Source: Sabellastarte sp. h YS-2021
Taxonomy: Eukaryota; Annelida; Polychaeta; Sabellida; Sabellidae
Direction of reading: 5' to 3'
Assembly (NCBI GenBank): GCA_964017235.1
Contig: OZ024927.1
Location: forward strand, 22,525,160-22,589,159
DNA: 64,000 nt
The notes below the pieces were generated by a model. That model did no database searches. It was given only the letters and a program-made list of their open reading frames with translations, and was not told the DNA's origin. Of this stretch, positions 21,478 through 34,232 are shown piece after piece. How positions within the stretch are numbered: position 1 is the stretch's first letter; each line of letters opens with the position of its first letter. The position numbers and the translations under genes were made by a program.

Positions 21478-22105
21478 GACCCCAGTTACACAAGGCCGGA
21501 TGTACCGCCGAATCGCGGCTGGTTACCTAATTTGGAAAGTGTTGAAAAATGTTGAGTGATTTACGGATCGTATTTTCTGTCCATAAGGGCATCCTTAATG
21601 TCCTTGTGGGACCCGTAATGGCAGGCTGCGATCCGTGGCGATCCGTAACAGCATGCTTAAAACCAGATAAGATCCCTAGACCATTACGGAAAACTCAAAC
21701 ATGCCTGAATTTTCCAGGAAGTCCAAACAGACACGGTATCCGTAGTTCTTCTGTATCTCATCTGTAGCTCATCTGTGAGTGTCCTTATTGTCCGTATACT
21801 CATCCTAGATGTCCTTGTGGCATCCCTTTCATCCGTGAATGTCAACAAATATCAACAAAAACATAGCCGGATATATCCGGATCTGCTATGAATTGATACG
21901 GAAAGGGTTTGCAGATTAAAAAAAACAGTCAAAAGGACATCCGCAAACCTGTCCTTGGGTCACTGTAGCGCTCCGTCGGAGATCCGTAGTGGATCTGTGG
22001 CAGATCCGTAAATCTTTTACATGATCCACCCTCATCCGTGTCAGTTTCCATATATGGAACCGTGGCCTATATCTGTGGGTGGTCGGTGACAGTGAAACTG
22101 GCCCC
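21478..22105 (+). mobile_element. Harbinger-like MITE, copy A (~628 bp)
   Basis: Left end GACCCCAGTTACACAAGGCC, right end reading AACTGGCCCC; these form terminal inverted repeats shared with copies at 34883 and 45767. Flanked by TTA on the left and TAA on the right. The interior is full of GGATC/GATCCGTA and CATCCGT words on both strands, with a central palindrome-like region around 21690. No transposase. A 3-bp TWA target and GGG/CCC-type ends suggest PIF/Harbinger, but this is inference. Confidence 0.8.
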
Positions 22106-23060
22106 TAATTAGGCAGGGTGCATTCACTACAACGCAGTCTGTGTTTCCAGCATTTAGAAGCCGATGTGCTCCTAAAGTTGGCCGGCTTAAGCATTATATG
22201 GTATATATCGGTGTGTTAACATAACATAGTAACAGTTGGAAGCAGTTCTTCTATTGTGGCCTTTTATGGTTCTTGAGTTATTTCATCATGTATGTTACCA
22301 TTTAAAACTTTTTCTTCCTCTTGTCCTCTTTACTCATTTGACTTTGGGTTCGAGTCTAGGCAATTGAGAATCCGATGTGCTCCTATTGGACTATAAAGTT
22401 GCACATACTTTGTTCTTTAATAGACTGATTGTTAAAATAAAGCCAAAATGTTTTTGTAATATCTGTTATCACTTAATATCAATTAATATCATTACAAACA
22501 AACAGAAAAGGGAACTCACTTAAAACATAATCTCCTGATAGAGATATCAATGATAAAGGGACACTTGCTATGTAGAATATGTATTTTAAAATTAAATCTT
22601 ACAGTGAAATGGATGATTCTGAATAATCACCTTTTAAGGTCTGTAGCAAGGAAACTGGTCCTGACAATAGATAGGATTTACTTTACTCATGATATATAAT
22701 CCCAGCTCTGAAAAGGGAAATAAGACCCAACTTTGACCTATTTTTCCAAATTTCTATGGCAAAAATAGTCCTTTGTAACATATTACACATATCAGTGCCA
22801 GGTTGTAACTGATATCAACAAAATTATTGTGTCAAAGTTTGTTCTGCCAAATCCCCATTTCAGTGATGGGTATATAGAGCATACACTGTCTTCAGTATTT
22901 TCCTTCTTTTCTAAAACTAAATTACATGTATCTAAAACTTTCCTGAATTGAGCTAGTGTCTACTTATGACTAAAAATACATGTAGCAAAGAACAATTTTC
23001 TTATGCCATTTGAAACAGCTAAACTGAAACTCGAACCCACAAGCACAAGGGGGAGAAACA
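22106..23060. other. No gene seen; AT-rich sequence
   Basis: No supported exon or repeat boundary. Confidence 0.4.
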
Positions 23061-23149
23061 AGTGATTAAATGTCAGTCTCTCTAATCACCCATTCACTAG
23101 GACCTCCAAACACAGAGGACGCCATTGAATTCAATATACATCATTCTAG

Positions 23150-23370
23150 AATGTGTAAAATGGCTATTTGTCTGTTTGTTTGTTACCAAGATTGCGCAAA
23201 TATTACTGGACAGATCTTCATGGAAAAAATGAGAAGATGGATCTATATCCAACTTAAATCACTCGAGAGTAATCCAAATTATCTCTTGGATACAAAGAAA
23301 TCAAATACTATACGTCCAATCTTCATGAAAGGAATGAGAAGTTGGGTCAGAAGCTGGATACTAAAAAATT
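23150..23370 (+). repeat. Dispersed repeat (TTTGTCTGTCTG family)
   Basis: Begins with CTGTTTGTTTGTTACCAAGA and contains ATTACTGGACAGATCTTCATG, with a second related block about 130 bp later (CCAATCTTCATGAAAGGAATG). Resembles 59850-60000 in reverse complement. Confidence 0.55.
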
Positions 23371-24118
23371 AAAAATCAGGGTTTTTCCATTTACTTATTA
23401 CTTAGCTTTTTTACAAAAATCATACACCCCTAGGCAGATGTTTATGTCCTCTGAGTACTCTTGTTGAATTTGAAAGGGAGGTACTTGTCATTCTGCTTTA
23501 TTAGGTACTTTGAATATTTTTTTCAAAATAGTTGATGCATGTCGTCCTTTTTCACTTCAAATTATGAATGTTGCATTACTCTGCTCATGGGTAAAATATT
23601 TTGATGAAATAACCTGCAGAAAAATCTATTCAGAAGCAAAATTATTAATGTAGCTTGTGTTGATATAATATTACTAAACACAATAGACTGGGCATGCAAC
23701 ATATTTTGTCACTTATTATACCAATCCAAACTTAAGTATTTAAGGAGGACTTTTCAAAAGTTGTATAAGTTCATTACATATTTTTCACAGGTGATTGTAG
23801 CAAACCTTAAAATTCCATATTGAACTGTTAATGCAAACGTTTCATATTATACAGCTATAAAATGTGTTCACTGTCTCATATTCAAAGTCTCTACTTCTGA
23901 AAAGGAGTTGTTTTCATATTCAACTCTTTGCTTCCGTAAGGGATTTGTTTCCACGGGACCATACTTTGAATCTCCAACGACTGATACTAATAAGTGATGC
24001 TTCTGTTTCCACTTACCAGATCTGTAAGGCTGATTGGTAAACTTAATATTTTGAAACCGTAACCTCTACAGATTCTTAAAATATGCATAAAATTGTGCAA
24101 AATTTGTATACTAATTTA

Positions 24119-24347
24119 GGGGCCATGGTGGCAGAGTGGTAACACTCTCGCCTCCCACCTCTGAGGCCAGGGTTCGATCCCCGCACGGGCTCAAGTGGGA
24201 AAGCTGGTAGTTGCTTGCCGTTGGTCGGCAGTTTACAGTACAGAACCCTAGCGAACTCTATGTACTGGTTTCCTCTGCCCTTCCAACTACCCGTCGTGAT
24301 ATGACCTGTACAGTGTTGAAAGCGACGTTAAACCCCAAATAAATAAA
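24119..24347 (+). mobile_element. Full-length tRNA-derived SINE with perfect target duplication
   Basis: 229 bp flanked by a perfect 13-bp duplication, GTATACTAATTTA (24106-24118 and 24348-24360). The A box TGGCAGAGTGG and B box GGTTCGATCCC both fit the Pol III consensus. The CTCGCCTCCCAC segment and the sequence after it resemble tRNA-Gly(CCC), the likely ancestor. The body and 3' end (GTGTTGAAAGCGACGTTAAAC, then AAATAAATAAA) recur in at least five other copies here. This is the best reference copy of the family. It may belong to one of the SINE superfamilies known in molluscs, which I cannot verify. Confidence 0.93.
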
Positions 24348-25204
24348 GTATACTAATTTATCTTCTGGCCGCCTGTTGAATCTTTAATGAATTAGTGTAA
24401 CTGATTAGCCATCTTCAACTAAGGTTTGAAACACTTTATAGACAAAATCAGCAGAATGAGGTGGATCAACATCCAATCATAGGTAATAGAGCATCAGTAT
24501 TCACCTGTGTGAAAACTCACACTTAAACTATGAAAAATTAACCAAACACCAAAGTTCTTTTGCTCCACATAGGCCATTCAACCCAATCTTTTCAAAATCT
24601 AATCCCTTTTCAGAACTTCAAATGTGTTCTCCAATAACCTTTATTTACTCCACTGCATTTTGTTCCAAAAAACGAAGAAAAAATTCTGCACAAATCTCTT
24701 TTGTATGCAACCAAGGAGTGGAATATTTGAAAACACTCAGTAAAATTATTTCCACAGGAAAGAATATTGTTGTTTTGTTGAACTACATCTTGCCATTTTA
24801 GTCTCTTGATTTGTCTTTTGCATTTGATTCAGTTGAACATAAATGGTCCAGAAGAAAAACAAAATGGAATTTCTGATTGTTGGGCAGAATTTGGGGGAAT
24901 TCCAACAAAAAAGGTGCTCTTATGGGACAACAATACTCGGCCCTATTTTTGTAGGTTAGGTGTAACGCCACATAGATAAGTTGCAGCTCCATAAATATAA
25001 GTCTTGCAGCAACTCACTACTGAAAAGCTCAATTGTCATTACGCACATAAGAAATACTCACATAACATATCTGAAATTGAAAACTTGTGACACTGGAACA
25101 GGGGTAGTAGCCCAAGGCTTTCACATAGAATTGAATGTGACAGAATATTGACATTATTAAGAAAACAATGAATTCAATGTTTAGCTAATCAGCATTGTTA
25201 AGTA

Positions 25205-25600
25205 CAAATGTTGATTTGTGTTTAAGATGGCAACTCGTGTGTACAAGGTTTTCAGCGGTAGTCATCCTAGTCACTTTGGTCCATTTCTGCTCCACCAAAG
25301 CAGCAAATACAATACAGGACGAGTAAGCCTGGATAGAAGGTTCCTCAGTTGTGTCCACCTATGCCCAAATCTAAGAATTAATTTGGTCTTGGTTTTGCCA
25401 TTTGATGGGTCCTAGAATATGGAATGAATTTCCTGATGTCTGTTCTGCTTCCTCTGTCGCCTCCTTTTGGAAGAAACTCAAATCGTGTTTGTATGCGAAG
25501 ACCTTTCCACCATGGTTTCTGACTTATCCAGTGTGTAAATGGACAGTGCTATGCCCATGGATTAGCCTTGTTTAAGGTTCAGATTTGCATGATATCTTTT
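25205..25600 (+). pseudogene. LINE reverse-transcriptase C-terminal remnant
   Basis: The region first encodes a frame containing ATRVYKVFSG and FLLHQSSKYNTGR, and after a frameshift (about 25405) GPRIWNEFPDVCSASS and FWKKLKSCLYAK. The order, ending in a Gly-Pro-x-x-Trp-Asn-x-x-Pro block and a Lys-Leu-Lys-x-x-Leu tail, is the usual C-terminus of CR1/L2-like LINE polymerases. Frameshifts make it nonfunctional. Confidence 0.65.
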
Positions 25601-28600
25601 CAAACATGCACACAGATATTTGGTGTTCATAAAGCACTCATACATGTTAAGAGATAGAAGCTAATCAGACAGCTGTATGCCACTCTAATAGTCAGTACAT
25701 GTATAAGTACATTATAGAAACTCCATTATCTGAACTGAAAACTTTCCCTAACTGCAAAGAAACTTGAGCCTTCAGCAAGGCTACCCATGGATTGATGGAT
25801 TTAAATATGGTTCATAGTTGTTGTGTCTTAGAGTGTTCATTGAATGTCCCCTAAAAAGCATACTAAAAGGTGAATTTGCATGGGGTTTTCTCTCTATACA
25901 GTGCATTTATAACAATGAAAGTTATAATCAAAATAAATCCTTGCCAATTTACTCAAAATAAGCGTTGATCAATATATTGTATTCTAATTATACAAGTAGG
26001 AACCAAGTTGTTTACTATAGCAAATGTATTTCTGCAATTTCTTAAACGGGAATGATTTAACAGTATCGATTGCGAGGCTTCCCATGGGACTTATCAGTCA
26101 ACATTTTGTTTTCTGTTTACCATTTTTAAAATATATATTTGCAAAAAGATACACATAAGACAGATAGAAAAAGATAGAAAACAAAACAGAATATGACACT
26201 GTTTTGTCATATTCTGCAATGGAAATTTATATTGAAGTCTGCAGTGTCACATGAAGACAAAAGTAAACAAGCCACTTTTGCCATTTGAAAAAGAGACAGA
26301 AAACAGATATTTTTCACACAGATTTTTGTATATATATGATAATGCAGAGATCATATCATAGCGTGACCTAAGATGGATATTTTGAATTTACACCAGAATT
26401 ATGTGCATATAGTTATTTGGAGTCACAGTTTTAGCATATATTTACATTGATAAACAAATTCCATTTCACTAAACACTCTGTTATCATGGCTCCCACCCAT
26501 GCATGATATTTGACACAAATTATATTGCATGCATACTTTCTTAATAAAATTGGGTTACAAATGAATCAAATAACATGCAATTAAAGGATTTGTAATATGT
26601 TGTTTCAAAACTTAAACTTTAGTATCTTACAAGGGAAACTATTTGTTCCCAGAGAAATCCTAATTAGTTTCAAATTATGCATATTTATCAATTTTATCTA
26701 CAAGAATAAACTGACCCAACTGGCTGTTGTTGTATTAATGCTTTGCTTTGTATATTATTTATGTAGCCATATATATAATAGTACAATAATGTAATTTTAT
26801 GGGGCCATATGCTGTAGAAATGGACCGCCATCAATGATTATCAGCCTGACACATTCATTAGTGCCCGTGACTTGCTTTCCGTATATGGAACCGTGGCCTA
26901 TATCCGTGGTGTAACTGGCCAGCTGGTATTAAGGAAATAGTTGTTAATCATCTTGTCAGTTTCTTTTATTCCAACAGTCTTCTTGTTGCACTTCATGTAT
27001 TTTATACTATGGTCCCCTTTCTAGGACAGACTTGAAAAAAAAATTCAGGATTTATGGAACCAGCTAAAAATCAGATCTGTGAATCTGTAAGATTTTTGTG
27101 AGATATTTTGGGGGTAATGCCATTATAAAGCAGCCACATCCCCATCTCCTGTCAACTCTGATATTGATCTACAAGTGCGACAGATTTCTAAATGAAGCAA
27201 AAATTCATTTTTTGATGTTTCTGGTACATTTCATCCTTACCAACCCAAATGCAAAATTATTTGTGTTTTGATTGCATTCTAATGATAGAAATTTTTTTCT
27301 GTGATAGTATATCTATAATCTAGTGTAACATAAAACTGTTGAGCTAGTTATGTCTAAATTAATGTTTTAAGATACCATACACATTAAATATTGCAATATA
27401 ATTCTCTACACAAAATGGTATATAAATAATCAAAGTTAAGCTAACAATGAACCAGTTACCCACACTGGCTCCAGATTAAATTGTTTTCCCTTAGTATTGT
27501 GTCAATGTAAAGCATATGCTAAATTACCAGCCTGAAGCAAGACTATCCTCAAGTCATTTTGTCTTAGGTATTATTTGAGGACTGAATGACTTTTTTACCA
27601 GAATGTGGGACTGACAAAGTCTTACCATTTGGTTATAATGTCCTGTTAGTATTACAAACTGTGGCATCATTGTGTGAGTCTGACCCACAAAACAGCCCAA
27701 AGAAATTTAGCCTAGGACATTGAGATACGTTTTTGGTTTTGCCATGGTCACTTCAAATTGAGTGACACTAATAGGGTGCAAAGGTGTATTCGGAAGTGTT
27801 TGGTCTTACAATGGGTCACATTTTGTCACTTTTATTCACTGTAGCCTTGCTGAAGACTCGATTTCCTTGTGATAAGGAAAAACTTTCAGCTTACATATGC
27901 TGGCTTTTATTGCATCCTTCTATCTGGTGACCTAACATCTCTCAACACATAGTAGTTGTTTATGAATGCCAATTCTTGGTGTACATGTTTAATTACTTTG
28001 GAGCAACCTTCCACAAAACTTAACTGCGCTTTACACTATTAGCCTTCATGATGCCTGTCAATGGAGTAATAAATTTTATCATGTTTTATTTCTTGCACCA
28101 TATCATGGACATAAAAGGTGAAAATCTGCATAATGATGATATTTATAATAATAATTGAGAAGGCTTTTGTACAAATTGGAGCCTTAAGCAAAAGTAGGTC
28201 ATAATAAAAGAACCTTTTTGGTTGGGTTGATAATATGGTGGTTTTGTTATCTATAATATGACGGTTATGTCATATATATCTGAACTAGGTATTGACTCTT
28301 ATAAGAAGTATAAAACACATTTCTATACCATATTGATTGCTCTCTCTTCAGTCAAAGACGTTTGTCTGGGGATGTACGAAAGCACCATTATTGATTTTCT
28401 TCCAAACTAATAGATTCAGTGAAGATTATTAGCAGAGGGGTTTGTAATTTGAAAAGAGTATGCTGACCAAGTATGCAGATGACCTAATCCATCTTAGTCA
28501 AATCTCAAATTCAAATGGATTGTAAGGTAAGGATGTCTGTGTTACCGTGTTACCAATGCAAAGATGAATATCTCAAGCATGGTTCATACCTATTCGAACT

Positions 28601-29160
28601 CCCTTTCTGATACAGTTTTAACACAAACATAAGGTTTTGTTGTATGTCGCATAAGATGATAAATAGAATTTAAAAAAAAACAGAAATCATCTGCACATTT
28701 GCCAGATTATGTGTTCCTATTTAATAACTGTTTGATCTTTATGTCGTGTCAGTTTTTATATGACCTAACTCCTGCTAGTAGGTAAATGTATACATTATAG
28801 TATTAATAAAGATTGATACAAATATCCAGATAATAGATACTCTAATATGACCTGCATTTAAACCAGGTCACACAAATAATACACAAGTTTTGATCGTGTA
28901 AAAGGACAGACCTGTAAATAAGTGTTCAGGATTACTCTCTCATTTTCTTTCTTAATACCTTCGATACTAAAGGTCAATACACACTGGGTGTACTCGAATT
29001 GGGATCTTAAAATGGATTGTATAGGCTTAGAACAAAAAGAGAGTCCATTCACACAGAACAGGAATCCAGATAACTGTTCCACAAAAACTTTACATGGATC
29101 CGTTGATCCAGTTTCTGCCAGATCTGTGTAATTACTCGTGTGACTATACATTACATAACT
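25600..29160. other. AT-rich sequence without a supported gene
   Basis: Apart from the MITE fragment at 26877-26922 nothing is delimitable. An open frame on the minus strand at 28858-29151 has no splice signals that I trust and no recognised domain. Confidence 0.4.
26877..26922 (+). repeat. Harbinger-like MITE, right-end fragment
   Basis: Contains CCGTATATGGAACCGTGGCC, TATATCCGTGG and TGTAACTGGCC, matching the right-terminal part of the element at 45767-46396. The rest is missing. Confidence 0.7.
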
Positions 29161-29169
29161 AAATTAACT

Positions 29170-29400
29170 CCGGTAATGTTCCCTTTTAGATCTTGGGTTG
29201 GAATGCTGGCTACAACCTAAAGTGAGATAAAACCTAACATAACCTCAACGTTGACAATTTCTTGCCACTGTTTGATAGTTCTCAATGCAGAATCTTGACC
29301 AACTTCTATGCACTGTTTTCCTTCATCCCCTTAACTACCCATTGTTTTATGACTGTTACAATGTGCTGAAAGCGATGGATCAAAACCTGAATCTGTGAAT
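29170..29400 (+). repeat. Degraded SINE relic
   Basis: Preserves in order weakened versions of the SINE body motifs: TTGCCACTG-TTGATAGTT, GCAGAATCTTGACCAAC, CACTGTTTTCC, AACTACCCATTGT and GTGCTGAAAGCGATG. The tRNA-like head is only hinted at. No target-site duplication. Confidence 0.55.
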
Positions 29401-31188
29401 CAATTGAGGAATGCCCATCTCATCTGAGGTGAAATCCATTATAGGCCACTAACTACACGTGGCAATCTTATTTGAGCTGATTGTAATTTTTTATTCAATG
29501 GTTTCTTTTGAAATATCTAAATGTAGAAAATTGTATACCACTTTCACCTGTTTTTACAAATTTAGAGCGATGTTTCACTTTAGAAAATAGGTTAAGGGTG
29601 GTGTTTTATGAGAGGACTCCTTTTCCATCCTATGTATTTATTAAAAACCTCTAAATTTATTTGTATGTACATATTTGTGAGTCACATATTCATGTCACGT
29701 ACAAAGCCTTTTCTTTCAGACGACTTATTGGCCACTAGTCTTTCAAAGACTCTTTCTTGTTTATCCGTTAAAGATATTTGAGAGCAATACTGATGCCGGA
29801 TTGAAATAAACAGTATTTTTGTGTTACTTTCCAGAGTGGTTTTAAATAGATTTATCTGGAAAAATTTCTCAGTATGTAAGAGCTTCACTAGAATTAACTT
29901 TCACTGATGGTCCATTTCTTTTTAAGAAATAAATACAGATTGAAAATTTCACTGAGAGATAATTTTTATATCTAAGCTCCTTAGCTAAACTTAATGCCTA
30001 TTGAAAATTTGGACTTATACAGCATTCTCTATACAGCCAGTCGTAAGGTTGCAGGTTATATGTGATGTATATAATGTAAGGTTAAGTTAAACTATTATAT
30101 GTAGAATGACTTAAAATGCTAGTGTTATATGCATCATTGATATTTGAATCTAGGTCAATCTAGGTTTCTATAGTTATTTCAATAGAATCATGATGTTATT
30201 GTATTCACCAGAGTTTTCCGGTGGATACTTTGGTTTAGCGTTCGCTAAGTTGCCGCACATAGAGAAATTTTTGACATTAACACTCTCAGAGGAAAACTAC
30301 AGCTAGGTTCACCAAATGTGCAAGATATCTTAATTCGAGGGTAAGCTTCTCTGGGACTGAAATTAGCCTTATTCCGAAAAACAAGATGGCCGCCATGGGC
30401 ATTTCTTTGAAAATTATCTACCTTTTTATACTGGCTGGTTCTCATAGGTGGAAGGTTGAATCTCTTCATAGGTGATATGTATAGCAGATATACATGTCCT
30501 CTACCACCACGTAGACATTTGACCTTGAAGCTCTTAATTCAAGGTCATCCACAGAGTGCCAAAGTAGCCCACGTAGTAGACTTTAAAAGTGCTTATAACT
30601 CACTTATTATTGGTCCTACAGGCTTGCAATGTGATTAATAGGAAATCATGGACTGTGAATCTTTTGATGTGGTCAGGTTTGACCTTGGATCCCCTTCAAG
30701 GTCAAACGATGATAGCCAAACTTAAAAGAGCTTATAACTTGCTTATTGTTGATCCTAGAGGTTTGCAATGTGAAACCAACTTATAAGAAATCATGGGCTA
30801 CGAATCTTTTGATGTGGTCAGATTTGAGCTTGGGCCCTCCGTCAAGGTTAAATGAGTATAGCCAAACTTAAAAGTCCTTATAACTCGCTTATTATTGGTC
30901 CTACAGGCTTGCAATGTGAAACTAACTTATGGGAAATCATGGGCTACGAATCTTTTGATGTGGTCAGATTTGACCTTGGGCCCTCCGTCAAGGTCAAACG
31001 AGGATAGCCAAACTTTAAAGTGCTTATTACTCGCTAATTAGTGGTGCTAGAGGTTTGCGATGTGAAACCAACTTATAGGAATCTTATATTGGCTGGGAAT
31101 CTTTTGATGTGCTCAGATTTGACCTTGGGCACCTCCTTCAATGTCAAACGAGGATAGCCATATTTAGAAGTCCTTATAACTAGCTTAT

Positions 31189-34009
31189 TGTATCCACCGG
31201 AAGCATCCGGTGGATACTTTGGTTTAGCGTCCGCTACGCCGCCGCCGCGCGTAGAGAGATTTTTCGGCGTTAACGCTCTAAGAGGAAAACAACAGCAGCT
31301 AGGTTCACCAAATTTGCAGGATATCTTCATTGGGGGGTAAGCTTCTCTGGGAAGGAAAATAGCCTCATTCTGAAAAACAAGATGGCCGCCACGGGCATTT
31401 CTTTGAAAATAATCTACATTTTTCTACTGGCTGTTCCTCATAGGTAGAAGGTTGCATCTCTTCATAGGTGATATGTATGACACATATACATGTCCTCTAC
31501 AACCTTGCACACATTTGACCTTGAAGCTCCTAATTCAAGGTCATCCACGGAGTGCCGAAGTAACCCACATAGCGGACTTTAAAAGTACCTATATCTCCCT
31601 TATTATTGGTCCTAGAGGTTTGCAATGTGAAGCCAACCTATAGGAAATCATGGGCCGGGAATCTTTTGGTGTGGTCGGATTTGACCTTGGACCCCTCCTT
31701 CAAGGTCAAATGGGGATAGCAGAACTTAAAAGTGCTTATAACTCGCTTATTATCGATCCTAGAGGTTTGGGATGGTACACCAACATATAGGAAATCATGG
31801 GCTGGGAATCTTCTGGCGTGGTCAGATTTGACCTTGGGCCCCTCCTTCAAGGTCAAATGAGGACAGCCAAACTTAAAAGTGCTTATAACTCGCTTATTGT
31901 TGGTCCTAGAGGTTTGGGATGGTAAACCAGCATATAGGGAATCATTGGCTGGGAATCTTGTGGTGTGGTCGGATCTGACCTTGGGCCCCTCCTTCAAGGT
32001 CAAACGAAGATAGCCAAAGGTAAAAGTGCCTATAACTCGCTTATTATTGGTCCTAGAGGTTTGGGATGGTAAACCAACATATAGGAAATCATGGGCTGGG
32101 AATCTTCTGGTGAGGTCAGATTTGACCTTGGGCCCCTCATTCAAGGTCAAATGAGGACAGCCAAACTTAAAAGTGCTTATAACTCGCTTATTATTGGTCC
32201 TAGAGGTTTGGGATGGTAAACCAGCATACAGGAAATCATGGGCTGGGAATCTTCTGGTGTGGTTGGATTTGACCTTGGGCCCCTCCTTCAAGGTCAAATG
32301 AGGACAGCCAAACTTAAAAGTGCTTATAACTCGCTTATTATTGGTCCTAGAGGTTTGGGATGGTAAACCAGCATATAGGAAATCATGGGCTGGGAATCTT
32401 CTGGTGTGGTCGGATTTGACCTTGGGCTCCTCCTTCAAGGTCAAACGAGAATAGCCAAAGGTAAAAGTGCCTATAACTCGCTTGTTATTGGCCCTAGAGG
32501 TTTGGGATGGTAAACCAACCTATAGGAAATCATGGGCTGGGAATCTTCTGGCTTGGTCGGATTTGACCTTGGGCCCCTCCTTCAAGGTCAAATGAGGACA
32601 GCAAAACTTAAAAGTGCTTATAACTCGCTTATTATTGGTCCTAGAGGTTTGGGATGGTAAACCAGCATATAGGAAATCATGGGCTGGCAATCTTCTGGTG
32701 TGATCGGATTTGACCTTGGGCCCCTCCTTCAAGGTCAAACGAGGATAGCCAAACATAAAAGTGCTTATAACTCGCTTATTATTGGTCCTAGAGGTTTGGG
32801 ATGGTAAACCAACATATAGGAAATCATGGGCTGGGAATCTTCTGGTGTGGTCGGATTTGACCTTGGGATCCTCCTTCAAGGTCAAATGAGGACAGCCAAA
32901 CTTAAAAGTGCTTATAACTCGCTTATTATTGGTCCTAGAGGTTTGGGTTGGTAAACCAATGTATAGGAAACCATGGGCTGGGAATCTTCTTGTGTGGTCG
33001 GATTTGACCTTGGCCCCCTCCTTCAAGGTCAAATGAGGACAGCCAAACTTAAAAGTGCTTATAAGTCGCTTACTATTGGTCCTAGATGTTTGGGATGGTA
33101 AACCAACATATAGGAAATCATGCACTGGGAATCTTCTGGTGTGGTCGGATTTGACCTTGGGCCCCTCCTTCAAGGTCAAACGAGGATAACCAAAGGTTAA
33201 AGTGCCTATAACTCACTTATTATTGGTCCTAGAGGTTTGGGATGGTAAATCAACCTATAGGAAATCATGGGCTGGGAATCTTCTGGTGTGGTCAGATTTG
33301 ACCTTGGGCCCTCCTTCAAGGTCAAATGATTACAGCCAAACCTAAAAGTGCTTATAACTCGCTTATTATTGGTCCTAGAGGTTTGGGATGGTAAACCAAC
33401 CTATAGGAAATCATGGGCTGGGAATCTTCTGGCATGGTCGGATTTGGCCTTGGGCCCCTCCTTCAAGGTCAAATGAGGATAGCCAAAGGTTAAAGTGCCT
33501 AAAACTCGCTTATTATTGGTCCTAGAGGTTTGGGATGGTAACCAACCTATAGGAAATCATGGGCTGGGATTCTTCTGGTGTGGTCGGATTTGACCTTGGG
33601 CCCCTCATTCGAGGTCCAACGAGGACAACCAAACTTAAAAGTGCTTATAACTCGCTTATTATTGGTCCTAGAGGTTTGGGATGGTAAACTAACATATAGG
33701 AAATCATGGGCGGGGAATGTTCTGTCATGGTCGGATTTGATCTTGGGCCCCTTCTTCAAGGTCAAACGAGGACAGCCAAACTTAAAAGTGCTTATAACTC
33801 GCTTATTATTGGTCCTAGAGGTTTGGGATGGTAAACCAGCATATAGAAAATCATGGGCTGGGAATCTTCTGGTGTGGTCGGATTTGACCTTGGGCCCCTC
33901 CTTGAAGGTCAAATGAGGACAGCCAAACTTAAAAGTGCTTATAACTCACTTATTATTGGTCCTACAGGTTTTGGTGCATTGTCTTTACGGTGGATGCGCT
34001 AGGTCTAGT
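31189..34009 (+). mobile_element. Inner Helentron-like element with long 147-bp array
   Basis: Starts TGTATCCACCGG with the 5' hairpin (arms around CCACCGGA and ATCCGGTGG), followed by the AAGATGGCCGCCACGG module near 31378 and about 14-15 core repeats. It ends ...GGATGCGCTAGGTCTAGT with a decayed 3' hairpin. Removing it rejoins the host repeat as GCTTAT plus TATTGGTCC, so it inserted between two T residues with no target duplication. No Rep/helicase is encoded, so it is nonautonomous. Structure matches 'pearl'-type bivalve elements and Helentron-associated elements. Confidence 0.85.
31640..33960. repeat. 147-bp tandem array
   Basis: Each unit contains AACTCGCTTATTATTGGTCC, TAGAGGTTTGGGATGGTA, AGGAAATCATGGGCTGGGAA, GGTCGGATTTGACCTTGGGC and CTCCTTCAAGGTCAAA. 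Spacing between equivalent points (for example 32175 and 32322) is 147 bp. Because 147 is divisible by three, long open frames with a 49-residue period arise on both strands; I read these as by-products rather than genes. Similarity between units is high, implying recent homogenisation. Confidence 0.95.
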
Positions 34010-34232
34010 TATTGGTCCTAGATGTTTGGGATGGTAAACCAACCTATAGAAAATCATGGACTGGGAATCTTCTGGTATGGTCGGATTTGACCTTTGGCCC
34101 CTCCTTCAAGGTCAAACAAGCATAACCAAACTTAAAAGTGCTCATAACTCGCTTATTATTGGTCCTAGAGGTTTGGGATGGTAAACCAACCTACAGGAAC
34201 TCAGGGGCTGGGAATCTTTTGGTGTGATCGGA

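Noticed and set aside
24150..24200. Functional tRNA gene at the SINE heads
   Set aside because: A and B boxes are good, but the cloverleaf is not closed by a matching acceptor stem and the sequence continues into the SINE body with flanking target duplications.
31638..33179. Two long minus-strand frames (268 and 219 codons) with a 49-residue repeat, as a repeat-protein gene
   Set aside because: They arise from the 147-bp tandem array. The plus strand of the same array is also open over shorter stretches, the units match at the DNA level, and the element family has clear noncoding rolling-circle ends.
33578..33916. Plus-strand 112-codon frame in the same array
   Set aside because: Same cause: the 147-bp period is divisible by three. 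No start context, domain or splice support.
31189..33960. CRISPR-like array because of regular repeats
   Set aside because: The units are contiguous 147-bp tandem repeats without unique spacers, in eukaryotic sequence, within a rolling-circle type element.
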